Assembly: GCF_025938155.1 (NCBI RefSeq)
Contig: NZ_JAPCZG010000008.1
Location: 1-58,605 of the forward strand
Origin: Novosphingobium sp. KCTC 2891
GTDB taxonomy: Bacteria > Pseudomonadota > Alphaproteobacteria > Sphingomonadales > Sphingomonadaceae
DNA length: 58,605 nucleotides
Direction: 5' to 3'
Made by a program: the position numbers and the translations under genes
Part shown: positions 14,724 to 22,625 of the stretch, piece after piece
Layout: each line of letters begins with the position of its first letter
Position numbering within the stretch: the first letter of the stretch is position 1
The notes under the pieces: generated by a model
Seen by the model: the letters and a program-made list of their open reading frames with translations, nothing else
The model's database searches: none
Told to the model about the DNA's origin: nothing

Positions 14724-16760
14724 ATGATGCTGGTATCCAGTCCCTCGCTCGTGACGAGCGACCTTCCCGACGTTCCGCTTGCTCCGGCGCGGATCCTGGT
14801 GGTGGACGACGATGAGCGTAATCTGCTGGCCCTGTCGCAGGTGCTCGCGGACCTCGGCGATGTCGTGACCACCACGTCGGGCCGCGGAGCCTTGCGCCAT
14901 CTGCTGCAGGGCGAATTCGCGGTCATCCTGCTCGATGTGTTCATGCCGGGCATGGATGGCTATGAAGTGGCGTCGCTCATTCGGGATCGCAGGCAGACCG
15001 CGCACATCCCGATCATCTTTCTTTCCGCCGTCAACAAGGAGACCGAGCATCTCATGCGCGGATACGCGATGGGCGCGGTGGACTATGTGTTCAAGCCTGT
15101 CGATCCCGTGGTGCTCAAGTCCAAGGTCGGGGTTTTCGTCGATCTCTACAACATGCGTGCGCAGGTCGAGGCGAAGGGACGCGACGAGCGCCTGCTGCGC
15201 GAGCAGACCTTCCGGGCCGAACTCGAAAAGCTGCAAATGGAGCGCGAGCTGGAGAAGAGCCGCCTTCGCCAGGCATCCATGCTCGAAGCCCTGCCGCTGG
15301 CGCTCTACGAGGCAACGGTCGATGACGACGGCCGGCTCCAGCGCACCTTCGTGGGAGGAGACCTGTCCCGGATCGCGGGGGCAGATGCTGCCGCGATCGA
15401 GGCCGGTGACCTGCGCTGGGAGGATCGGATTCACCCGGAGGACGTCCCGACCGTTTCCGGGGCGGAGCCGGGGTCGAACCCGGGCGAGGGCGGGGCGATG
15501 TCGCTCGAATATCGGTGGGTGGCCGAGGGACGTGGCGTCCGCCATTTCATCGAGCAATGCGTGCGTATTTCCGATGATGGGGAAGAAGCACGCTGGGCGG
15601 GCACCCTGATCGACGTGACCGAGCGCAAGCAGCTGGAAGCGAAGCTGCTTCAAGCGGGCAAGGTCGAGGCGATCGGTCGACTGACCGGCGGTGTCGCGCA
15701 CGACTTCAACAACCTTCTTGCCGCGGTTCTGGGCGGTCTCCATCTGCTGCAAAAGCGTGCCTCCCTCGGTGAGCGGGACCAGCTGGTCATCGACCGGATG
15801 CGTCATGCGGCCGAAAAGGGGGTCGAACTGGTGCGGCGCATGATGGCATTCGCCCGCAAGCAGGACCTTCAGCCCGTAGCGATCGAGCCGGATGGCCTTT
15901 GTGCTTCGGTGGCTGGCCTGGTCGAGCACACCATTGGCGGGACGATCACCGTTCAATGGCAGTGCGAGGCAGGAGGGGCGAATTTCTTCGTCGACCGGTC
16001 GCAACTGGAGTTGGGGCTGGTCAATCTCATTCTCAACGCGCGCGACGCCATGCCTCGTGGCGGCACCATCACCGTCAACATCCGTAGGGCGGAAGAAGAT
16101 GAAGTGGATCGCGCGGGCCTGGCGGCCGGGCCTTACCTTTCTGTCTGCGTTGCCGACGAAGGCACGGGCATTCCCGAAGCGATCATCAGCAAGATCACCG
16201 AGCCTTTCTTTACCACGAAAGAGGCGGGCAAGGGGACCGGCCTTGGCCTGTCGATGGTGATGGGCTTCGTCCACCAGTCAGGCGGCAAGCTCGAAGTGCA
16301 AAGCCGCGAAGGCGCCGGGACGCGGATCACGTTCTACCTGCCTGCCACCCATGAGCAGGCGGCCGGGAAAGCACCCGAAATCCTTGCACCCGCGACGGCC
16401 GAAGATTGCCGGAAATCGATCCTTGTGGTGGACGATGATGAGGCGGTCAGAACCGTCTTGGTCGAACAGCTGCGCGAATGGGGCATGGAGGTTGCCAGCG
16501 CGGTGGACGGCAAGGCCGCGCTTGAGGCACTGGCGGCAACGCCGGATCACTTCGATATCCTGCTTACCGACTATGCCATGCCGGGAATCAATGGGGCGGA
16601 ATTGATCGACAGGGTCGTCGCTATGCCCAACGCTCCCAGATGCCTGTTGATGACGGGATATGCAGACGAGCAGGTCAAGATTGTCTTGCCGCCCGAAGTG
16701 CCGCTCCTGCACAAGCCGCTGGATCATAATCTGCTGATGAGCAGTCTCTGCTTGAATTAG
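14724..16760 (+). CDS. Hybrid histidine kinase, REC-PAS-HisKA-ATPase-REC
   Basis: A 678-residue soluble protein. An N-terminal receiver (acceptor Asp71 in LLDVFMPGMDGYE) and a short coiled coil lead to a PAS-like segment (YEATVDDDGRLQ... to ...TLIDVTERKQLEAK). The HisKA box GGVAHDFNNLLA has His326, followed by an ATPase domain (DEGTGIP, GKGTGLGLS) and a C-terminal receiver with Asp616 (LLTDYAMPG). The start is ATG at 14724, two bases after the preceding kinase gene's stop, with AAGG upstream. The two genes must be co-transcribed. An N-terminal receiver means it probably accepts phosphate from the upstream poly-HAMP kinase (inference). No DNA-binding output regulator is nearby. Confidence 0.92.
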   Translation: MMLVSSPSLVTSDLPDVPLAPARILVVDDDERNLLALSQVLADLGDVVTTTSGRGALRHLLQGEFAVILLDVFMPGMDGYEVASLIRDRRQTAHIPIIFLSAVNKETEHLMRGYAMGAVDYVFKPVDPVVLKSKVGVFVDLYNMRAQVEAKGRDERLLREQTFRAELEKLQMERELEKSRLRQASMLEALPLALYEATVDDDGRLQRTFVGGDLSRIAGADAAAIEAGDLRWEDRIHPEDVPTVSGAEPGSNPGEGGAMSLEYRWVAEGRGVRHFIEQCVRISDDGEEARWAGTLIDVTERKQLEAKLLQAGKVEAIGRLTGGVAHDFNNLLAAVLGGLHLLQKRASLGERDQLVIDRMRHAAEKGVELVRRMMAFARKQDLQPVAIEPDGLCASVAGLVEHTIGGTITVQWQCEAGGANFFVDRSQLELGLVNLILNARDAMPRGGTITVNIRRAEEDEVDRAGLAAGPYLSVCVADEGTGIPEAIISKITEPFFTTKEAGKGTGLGLSMVMGFVHQSGGKLEVQSREGAGTRITFYLPATHEQAAGKAPEILAPATAEDCRKSILVVDDDEAVRTVLVEQLREWGMEVASAVDGKAALEALAATPDHFDILLTDYAMPGINGAELIDRVVAMPNAPRCLLMTGYADEQVKIVLPPEVPLLHKPLDHNLLMSSLCLN

Positions 16761-16817
16761 AGCCGCCGGGCAGGCGGTGGTCCTCCCACCCCGCTCGGCC
16801 GCTGCGGTGAATGGAAA

Positions 16818-16849
16818 CGCAAGGGCAGGCGATTTCGCCCGCCCTTGCG
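16818..16849. terminator. Stem-loop between convergent genes
   Basis: CGCAAGGGC (16818-16826) pairs with GCCCTTGCG (16841-16849), and the interior can extend the stem through GGCG/CGCC around a short ATTT-type loop. It lies in the 95-bp gap where the kinase operon and the minus-strand LLM gene converge, so it can terminate both directions. Confidence 0.6.
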
Positions 16850-16855
16850 CCGCTG

Positions 16856-17971
16856 TCAGGCCACGGCCGAGCGGAGGCGTGCCGCATCCCGGCGGGCAAC
16901 TTCGCCGCGAACCAGCGGGATCAGTTCCCGTCCATAATCCCTGGCGTCCTGAAGCGGGTTGAAGCCGCGGATCAGGATCGTCTCGATGCCGAGGTCGTAG
17001 TAGTCGAGCAGGCTTTCGGCGACCTGTTCGGGGGTGCCGACAAGAGCGGTGGAATTGCCGCCCGCTCCGGTGAGCGAGGCGATCTCGGTCCACAGGCGCT
17101 TGTCGACGACCTTGCCTTGCGCGGCGGTTTCAAGAAGGCGGATCGATCCCACGTTCTGCGGCTGGCCCGGCTTTTCGCGGCGGCCGAAGATCTGCGCTCC
17201 CTTGGCCTGCAACGTCTTCGCCTTGCCCAGGATCTCTTCGGCGCGGGCCCATGCTTCGGCCTCGGTCGGCGCGATGATCGGGCGCACCGACAGGCTGAAG
17301 CGTAGCGGCTGATCGCGCTCGTGCCGCGCTTCTGCGGCGCGGATGCGGTCGAGCTGTTCGCGCGTCCCGGCCAGCGATTCCGCCCAGAGCATATAGGTAT
17401 CGGCCGTGCGCGCGCCCACTTCGACGGCGGCATCGGACGAGCCGCTGAAGAACACCGGGATGTGCGGCTTCTGAAGCGGTCGCACGCTCGAAACGTTGTC
17501 CTCGACGCGGTAGTATTTGCCCGCGTGGCTGAAGGGCGCCTCGCTCGTCCAGGTCTTCTTGAGAATGTCGATGAACTCGCCGGTGCGCTCGTAGCGTTCG
17601 TCGTGGCTCAGGTAGTCGCCGTCGCGCTGCTGTTCGGCGTCGTTGCCGCCCGAGATGATGTTCACCGAAGCACGGCCACCCGACAGATGATCCAGCGTGG
17701 CGAATTTGCGCGCAGCGACCGTTGGAGAGACGAAGCCGGGGCGATGCGCCACGAGCAATCCCAGCCGTTCGGTGAAGGCGGCGGCGTATTGCGCGACGAG
17801 GAAGCCGTCGCCTGCCGAACTGCTGTAGGCGATCAGCGCCTTGTCGAAATCGCCCTCTTCCTGGGCGCGGGCAAACGACTTGATGAAGTCTGGCTGCACG
17901 ACCGGCCCGGTCGGCGCGAGGCTTTCCGACGATTCATTGTAATGAAGAAAGCCGACGAACTCGACTGGCAT
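16856..17971 (-). CDS. LLM flavin-dependent monooxygenase, SsuD (alkanesulfonate) family
   Basis: A 371-residue bacterial luciferase-like protein, close in length to SsuD (about 381). It shows the family blocks near the start (EEGDFDKALIAYSSSAGDGFLVAQYAA), GFVSPTVAARKFATLDHLSGGRASVNIISGG, and GTPEQVAESLLDYYDLGIETILIRG near the C terminus. SsuD uses FMNH2 and O2 to split alkanesulfonates into aldehyde and sulfite. Here no ssuE or ssuABC lies next to it, so both the substrate and the electron donor are inferred. AGGAGA precedes the ATG. It ends opposite the kinase operon with a shared terminator hairpin. Confidence 0.85.
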   Translation of the reverse strand: MPVEFVGFLHYNESSESLAPTGPVVQPDFIKSFARAQEEGDFDKALIAYSSSAGDGFLVAQYAAAFTERLGLLVAHRPGFVSPTVAARKFATLDHLSGGRASVNIISGGNDAEQQRDGDYLSHDERYERTGEFIDILKKTWTSEAPFSHAGKYYRVEDNVSSVRPLQKPHIPVFFSGSSDAAVEVGARTADTYMLWAESLAGTREQLDRIRAAEARHERDQPLRFSLSVRPIIAPTEAEAWARAEEILGKAKTLQAKGAQIFGRREKPGQPQNVGSIRLLETAAQGKVVDKRLWTEIASLTGAGGNSTALVGTPEQVAESLLDYYDLGIETILIRGFNPLQDARDYGRELIPLVRGEVARRDAARLRSAVA

Positions 17972-18152
17972 GACCTGTCTCCTGATGCTGCAATGACAAC
18001 GTCAGCATCGCAGCCGGCCATCGGTTCGAATAACGAGTATTGCCGGGGGCCGGATGACAAATTCCAACCGGAAATCTGGGGGTTTTATTGATCTGGATCA
18101 ATGAAGTTTCGGCACTGTGCGCAGTGCGCGTCGTGCCGGACGGCCGATCCCG

Positions 18153-18812
18153 TCAACGATCGGGCAACCACCCGGTCGCGCGCGCGCGCTCTTCTTCGGT
18201 CGCGGTCAGGGCGGGGCCGGCAGCCATTTGCTGGGCCTGCTGCATCACCTCGGCAGCGCTGCCGGCCTGGCGATAGTCTCCATGGTCTTGAGCCGCCTTG
18301 CCGGTGCCCTCGATCTTCCAGCCTTCCCGGTCGCGGCACGCGATTCGGGTGGAGCCTGCCAGGGCATAGGCGCGGCAGAACCGTCCATCCCCGGCGCGGA
18401 AGCTCAGCAGGATGCGCGATGGCCCCGCGCCCTGTTCCGCCACCAGCTGATGGTCCAGCATCGCGGTCAGCGGATCATCTTGCAGGGCAGGGCGCAGCAT
18501 CACCACCAGCGCAACCGATGCCGCCAGCGCAGGGACGGCTGCCCAGGCCCAACGTGCCGTCCGCCGCCGCCGCGCCGCAGCCAGGTCGATGACATCGTTC
18601 GTGCCGGCAAGCTGGCGCGTGAGGGCTGCTGGCAATGGCTCGTCAATCACCCCGCCGAAATGCCCGGCCAGGCGTTCGCGCAGCCGCCGGTGCGCCGAGA
18701 CCTGCGCCTGGAACTGCGGAGAACCGGCCACGGCGGCGGCCACTTGCGCGCGTTCCTCGCCTTCAAGCTCGTTATCGGCAAATGCCGCGATCTGCTCGGG
18801 GGTGGGGATCAT
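18153..18812 (-). CDS. Anti-sigma factor, single membrane segment
   Basis: A 219-residue protein starting MIPTPEQIAAFADNELEGEERAQVAAAVAGSP, the typical N-terminal anti-sigma segment, with one membrane span at about residues 88-106 (WAWAAVPALAASVALVVML). It has no His-Cys zinc motif, so it is a non-ZAS type. Its start overlaps the sigma-factor stop by 4 bp (ATGA), so the pair is translationally coupled. The periplasmic part has two Cys (RFCRAYALAGSTRIACRDREG) that could form a disulfide. By analogy it holds the partner sigma factor at the membrane until an envelope signal releases it. Confidence 0.82.
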   Translation of the reverse strand: MIPTPEQIAAFADNELEGEERAQVAAAVAGSPQFQAQVSAHRRLRERLAGHFGGVIDEPLPAALTRQLAGTNDVIDLAAARRRRTARWAWAAVPALAASVALVVMLRPALQDDPLTAMLDHQLVAEQGAGPSRILLSFRAGDGRFCRAYALAGSTRIACRDREGWKIEGTGKAAQDHGDYRQAGSAAEVMQQAQQMAAGPALTATEEERARATGWLPDR

Positions 18813-19261
18813 GCGGCTTCTCCCATTCTTGCGAGAAGGGCGTCGCGCCCCCGCACAAGGCGTGAGTTGAGCGTGCCAACGGGACAGCCCACGATGGCGG
18901 CGGCTTCGCGATAGGAATACCCTTCGACCATCACGAGGACCACGGCCTCGCGCTGCTCGTCCGGAAGTGTGGCCAGCGCCCTATCGACATCGCCGAGCAT
19001 GGCGCCGGCTTCCTGTCCGCCATCCGCGCCCACGGCGCTGCCGAGTTCCTCGGTCATGAAAGTCTGGCCCCGCCGGGTGCGGGCGCGGACTTCGTCGATC
19101 CAGATATTGCGCATCATACGATAGATCCAGCTGTCGAGCCGCGTGCCTTCCTGCCATTTCGACTGGCTGCGCAACGCACGTTCGAGCGTTGCCTGGCACA
19201 AGTCGTCGGCTTCCGTCCGATCGCGAGACAGGCCCGCCGCGAAGCGCCGGAGGCGCGGCAA
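18809..19261 (-). CDS. ECF-family RNA polymerase sigma factor (start uncertain)
   Basis: The product has sigma region 2 (EADDLCQATLERAL and WIYRMMRNIWIDEVRAR) and region 4 (LPDEQREAVVLVMVEGYSYREAAAIVGCPVGTLNSRLVRGRD). The listed TTG start gives 150 residues, short for the family. In-frame codons upstream to about 19342 continue plausible sigma sequence (LLPDPFASALIDL) but contain no ATG or GTG before a stop at 19343-19345. An ATG at 19350 opens a different frame. A non-canonical start or a one-base frameshift is possible. It overlaps its anti-sigma gene by 4 bp and is divergent from an S8 protease. Confidence 0.85.
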   Translation of the reverse strand: MPRLRRFAAGLSRDRTEADDLCQATLERALRSQSKWQEGTRLDSWIYRMMRNIWIDEVRARTRRGQTFMTEELGSAVGADGGQEAGAMLGDVDRALATLPDEQREAVVLVMVEGYSYREAAAIVGCPVGTLNSRLVRGRDALLARMGEAA

Positions 19262-19380
19262 CAGGTCAATCAGGGCGGAGGCGAACGGATCGGGCAGGAG
19301 GATGGGCCTTTCTGCGGGATGTAACGAACGGGCTCGTCCGTTTCATCCATTGGCAATGCGGTTTATGGAAACAATCCTGT

Positions 19381-20601
19381 ATGCACAAACACTTGATCAC
19401 GACAGCAGCCGTCCTTGCCCTGATGGGCGCGCCGCTTGGCGCGCAAGTGCTGACGCCGGCGGCGGGCGAGGTGCTCGGAACGGTGACCGGCGTGGCCGGC
19501 CGTATCGGCGCACCCGTGCTCGATGATCTGGCCCGGTTGCCGCAGATGGCCGAGGAACTGGCCCGGCGACGCGTGGATCGGCTGGCCCGGCTGGTTCGGC
19601 AACAGCGCCGCGCGGTTGAGACGGACGAGGAAGGCCAGCCGGCGCGCCGGGGCGTCCTGCTCGTGATCGATCCGCCGCAGGACCTCGAGCAATCGCTGGA
19701 GGGGACCGGGTTCCGGGTGGCGGGACGGGAACGGCTGGCGGATATCGGGTTGGCGCTTGCGCAGGTGGAAACGCCGGCGGGACTCACCCTGGCCCGGGCG
19801 CAGGAACGGCTGCGCAAGGCATTGCCCGGCGCAAGCGTGACGGCCGACAATCTGCTGTTTCCAGGGGGCGGGCGTGCCGCGATGGTTCCCCCGGCCAAGG
19901 CATCTGCACCGGCCCCATCCATCGCCGGCCGGGTCGGCGTGATCGATGGCGGCGCGGCGGGGCAAGTGGACGAGCAGCGCGGGTTCGCCACCGGTGCGCC
20001 GCTGGCGGGAAACCACGGCAGCGCGGTGGTGTCGCTGCTGCACGGCGCCGGGGTAAGGCGGATCCTGCTGGCGGATGTCTATGGAGCCGATCCGGCCGGC
20101 GGCAACGCGCTGGCCATCGCGCGGGCGTTCGACTGGCTGGTGGGCAAGGGCGTTCCCGTCATCACGATCAGCCTTGTCGGCCCGGCCAACCCGCTTCTGG
20201 CCCGGGCCGTGGCCGCCGCGCAGCGACGCGGTGCGACGGTTGTCGCCCCCGTCGGCAACGATGGTCCCGCCGCGCCGCCGGCTTATCCAGCATCGTTTCC
20301 CGGCGTTCTGGCGGTGACCGGCGTGGATGGCCGCAACCGCCCGCTTATCGAAGCGGGTCGTGCGCTGCATCTCGACTATGCGGCGCCCGGTGGGGATGTG
20401 CAGGCGGCGGATGCACGCGGCCGCCGGGTGACGGTGCGGGGCACCTCCTTTGCCGCACCCCTGGTGGCGGCGCGCGCGGCGGCGGCTGGCGGCAATGTCC
20501 GGCAAGCGCTTGACCGCGAGGCGGTCGATCTGGGACGCAAGGGCCCCGACGAGAGCTATGGCCGGGGCCTGCTCTGTGGAACCTGCCGCCGGGGCCTTTG
20601 A
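19381..20601 (+). CDS. Secreted S8 (subtilisin-like) serine peptidase
   Basis: A 406-residue protein with a signal peptide (MHKHLITTAAVLALMGAPLGAQ). The catalytic domain starts at about residue 180: Asp189 (GVIDGG), His212 (GNHGSAVVSLL), the oxyanion Asn293 (VGNDGP) and Ser356 (GTSFAAP). The 150-residue stretch in between is Arg-rich and may act as a propeptide. ATG 19381 is preferred because the open frame before it overlaps the sigma gene's start region and has no signal peptide. It is transcribed away from the ECF sigma/anti-sigma pair and followed by a secreted Gly-rich protein, so it is plausibly part of their regulon (inference). Confidence 0.88.
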   Translation: MHKHLITTAAVLALMGAPLGAQVLTPAAGEVLGTVTGVAGRIGAPVLDDLARLPQMAEELARRRVDRLARLVRQQRRAVETDEEGQPARRGVLLVIDPPQDLEQSLEGTGFRVAGRERLADIGLALAQVETPAGLTLARAQERLRKALPGASVTADNLLFPGGGRAAMVPPAKASAPAPSIAGRVGVIDGGAAGQVDEQRGFATGAPLAGNHGSAVVSLLHGAGVRRILLADVYGADPAGGNALAIARAFDWLVGKGVPVITISLVGPANPLLARAVAAAQRRGATVVAPVGNDGPAAPPAYPASFPGVLAVTGVDGRNRPLIEAGRALHLDYAAPGGDVQAADARGRRVTVRGTSFAAPLVAARAAAAGGNVRQALDREAVDLGRKGPDESYGRGLLCGTCRRGL

Positions 20602-20700
20602 AAAAAATTGCGATGACAATGGATTAAGCGAAATGACCCATCCGTTTCCTTCCTCGAGGGGCGCGCTGAGCGCCCGGTATATCGACGAAAGGAATATGCG

Positions 20701-21624
20701 ATGCGTACCATGCTTGCAGCTTCGGCAGCGATCCTTCTCGTGACCACCTCGGCTCATGCCCAGCTTCTGGGTGGTGGCGGATTGGGCGGTGGCCTTTCCG
20801 GCGCGGTGGGAGGCACGCTGGGCGGAACGCTCGGCGGGGGGGCGGTCGGATCGACCATGGACACGGTCAACGGATCGGCCTCGGGTACCCTGCGCGGTTC
20901 AGGCTCGGCCAGCGCGCACAAGTCGGTCGATCGCAAGAGCGGCAGGGTCCACGCGGACGGCGGTGCCGATGGATCGCTTGCGGGCGCCGTCACGGGCAAT
21001 GCCGTGAACAACGCCGGCGCGCTCGGCAGCGCGGCGGGCGGCAGTGCCGCCGGCCAGGCCTCCGGTGGCGGATCGGGTAGCGCCGATGCCCAACTGATCG
21101 GAACCGACGCGGTCCGTTCGGTTGCCGGATCGGCGCGCGGGATGGCGACGACGGCTTCGCAGGCCGCCATGAGCGGCGCGCACAGTGCAGCCGGTTCGCT
21201 CGCCGGGACGGCCAGCGGGGCCGCTGGCGCAGCGGGGACGGCGGCAGGCGGCTTCAGCGGCGTTGGCCGAGCATCGCAAGCCGGCACGGGCGGCGGCGCG
21301 CTCGCGCTCGGCGGCAGCGCTGCTTCGTCGGCCAGTGGCGCGTTCTCGGTGACCAAGGGCATGAGCGTGCTTGCACCAGATGCGCGCGGCAAGCTTGGTT
21401 CGGTGCGCCAGGTGATCGCTGATGCGCATGGTGACGTTCAGGCGCTTGTCGTCCGCGTGCAGGGCCAGACCGCAACGCTTCCGGCGGCCAATTTCACGGC
21501 CGGTGGCAACGCGCTGGTGTCGGCCATGGGTGCGACCGAGATCAAGCGCGCTGCCGGCCAGCAGGCCGCTTCCGCATCGTCGGCGAAGGCCAATGACCGG
21601 GCCGGCGCGGCGACCAAGCGCTGA
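20701..21624 (+). CDS. Secreted Gly/Ala/Ser-rich protein with PRC-barrel-like C-terminal domain
   Basis: A 307-residue protein with a clear signal peptide ending AHA at about residue 20. Residues 22-210 are low-complexity Gly/Ala/Ser sequence with no membrane helix. About residues 218-266 (GMSVLAPDARGKLGSVRQVIADAHGDVQALVVRV) match the pattern of a PRC-barrel: a first strand, a G-x-x-G-x-V turn and a D-x-x-G repeat. The function is unknown; envelope or extracellular-matrix roles are guesses. A GAAAGGA ribosome-binding site lies just before the ATG. It lies 99 bp after the S8 protease and ends at a strong hairpin. Confidence 0.75.
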   Translation: MRTMLAASAAILLVTTSAHAQLLGGGGLGGGLSGAVGGTLGGTLGGGAVGSTMDTVNGSASGTLRGSGSASAHKSVDRKSGRVHADGGADGSLAGAVTGNAVNNAGALGSAAGGSAAGQASGGGSGSADAQLIGTDAVRSVAGSARGMATTASQAAMSGAHSAAGSLAGTASGAAGAAGTAAGGFSGVGRASQAGTGGGALALGGSAASSASGAFSVTKGMSVLAPDARGKLGSVRQVIADAHGDVQALVVRVQGQTATLPAANFTAGGNALVSAMGATEIKRAAGQQAASASSAKANDRAGAATKR

Positions 21625-21631
21625 CGGCACG

Positions 21632-21657
21632 CCCGACCGGCCTGAGGGCCGGTCGGG
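21632..21657 (+). terminator. Stem-loop after the Gly-rich gene
   Basis: CCCGACCGGCC, loop TGAG, GGCCGGTCGGG is a perfect 11-bp stem starting 7 bp after the stop codon. There is no T-run, but the position and strength suit an intrinsic terminator separating this unit from ku. Confidence 0.7.
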
Positions 21658-21743
21658 TCCGTGATGCGGCGTTCAAATGCCTGCCGCGGGAACCGCTTGG
21701 CGCGCCGGGCATCATGTTGCTGTACCGGCAATGCGAGGCGACG

Positions 21744-22622
21744 ATGGCGGCAAGGGCATATTGGCAAGGGCAGATCCGGCTGGCGCTGGTGTCCATTCCG
21801 GTCGAGGTCTACCCCGCGACCCGCTCTGGCGCCGCGATTTCGTTTCGCCAGATCCATGAACCCAGCGGCAAGCCGATCGCGTACGAGAAAGTCGTCGCGG
21901 GGATCGGCCCGGTGGACCGAGACGAGATCGTCAAGGGCTACGAAGTGTCACGCGGCAACTACGTCCTGCTCGGCGATGACGAGATCGAGGCGGTAAAGAT
22001 CGAGAGCCGCAAGACGCTGGAACTGGTGCAGTTCGTCGAAGCGCAGGAGATAGAGCCCCTCTGGTACGAAAAGCCCTACTACGTGGTGCCTGCGGACGAT
22101 CTCGCTGAAGAGGCCTATGTCGTGCTGCGCGAGGCGCTGCGATCCGCGCGCAAGGTGGCGTTGGGGCAGCTTTCAGTGCGCGGGCGCGAACAGCTTGTCA
22201 GCCTCAAGCCTTGCGGGCGCGGCATCGTGCTGGAAGTGCTGCGCTATGCCGATGAGGTGCACAAGGCTCGCGGCTTCTTCGACAAGATCGCCGACGACCC
22301 GCCGGCCGAAGACCTGCTGGATCTGGCCACCACGCTGATCGACAAGAAGACCGCGCCCTTCAAGCCGGAAGAATTCCACGACCGCTATGTCGATGCCTTG
22401 CATCGCCTGGTCGAGAAAAAGGTCAAGGCGAGGGGCGGCAAGGTCCTCGAAGACGTGTCCGACCCCGCGCCCCGGGGCGGCAATGTGATCGACCTGATGG
22501 CCGCGCTCAAGAAGTCCCTTGGCAGCGCCGACGACCGCGGCGGTTCGGACAAGGCGCCCCCAAGCCGCAAGGCCCCGGCCAAGGCGCCGGCCAGGGCATC
22601 CTCGCGGCGCAAGCGAGCCTGA
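21744..22622 (+). CDS. ku: Non-homologous end-joining protein Ku
   Basis: A 292-residue bacterial Ku. The core begins AYWQGQIRLALVSIPVEVYPAT, followed by FRQIHEPSGKPI, KGYEVSRGNYVLL, and the conserved PYYVVPAD and ALREALRSARKVALGQ regions. The C terminus is Lys/Ala/Pro-rich (residues about 265-292), as in other Ku tails that bind DNA or recruit LigD. The ATG at 21744 is selected because the family starts MA-RAYWxGxI; an upstream in-frame ATG adds ten unrelated residues. ligD begins 3 bp after the stop, so the two form one operon for end joining of double-strand breaks. Confidence 0.95.
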   Translation: MAARAYWQGQIRLALVSIPVEVYPATRSGAAISFRQIHEPSGKPIAYEKVVAGIGPVDRDEIVKGYEVSRGNYVLLGDDEIEAVKIESRKTLELVQFVEAQEIEPLWYEKPYYVVPADDLAEEAYVVLREALRSARKVALGQLSVRGREQLVSLKPCGRGIVLEVLRYADEVHKARGFFDKIADDPPAEDLLDLATTLIDKKTAPFKPEEFHDRYVDALHRLVEKKVKARGGKVLEDVSDPAPRGGNVIDLMAALKKSLGSADDRGGSDKAPPSRKAPAKAPARASSRRKRA

Positions 22623-22625
22623 CCG

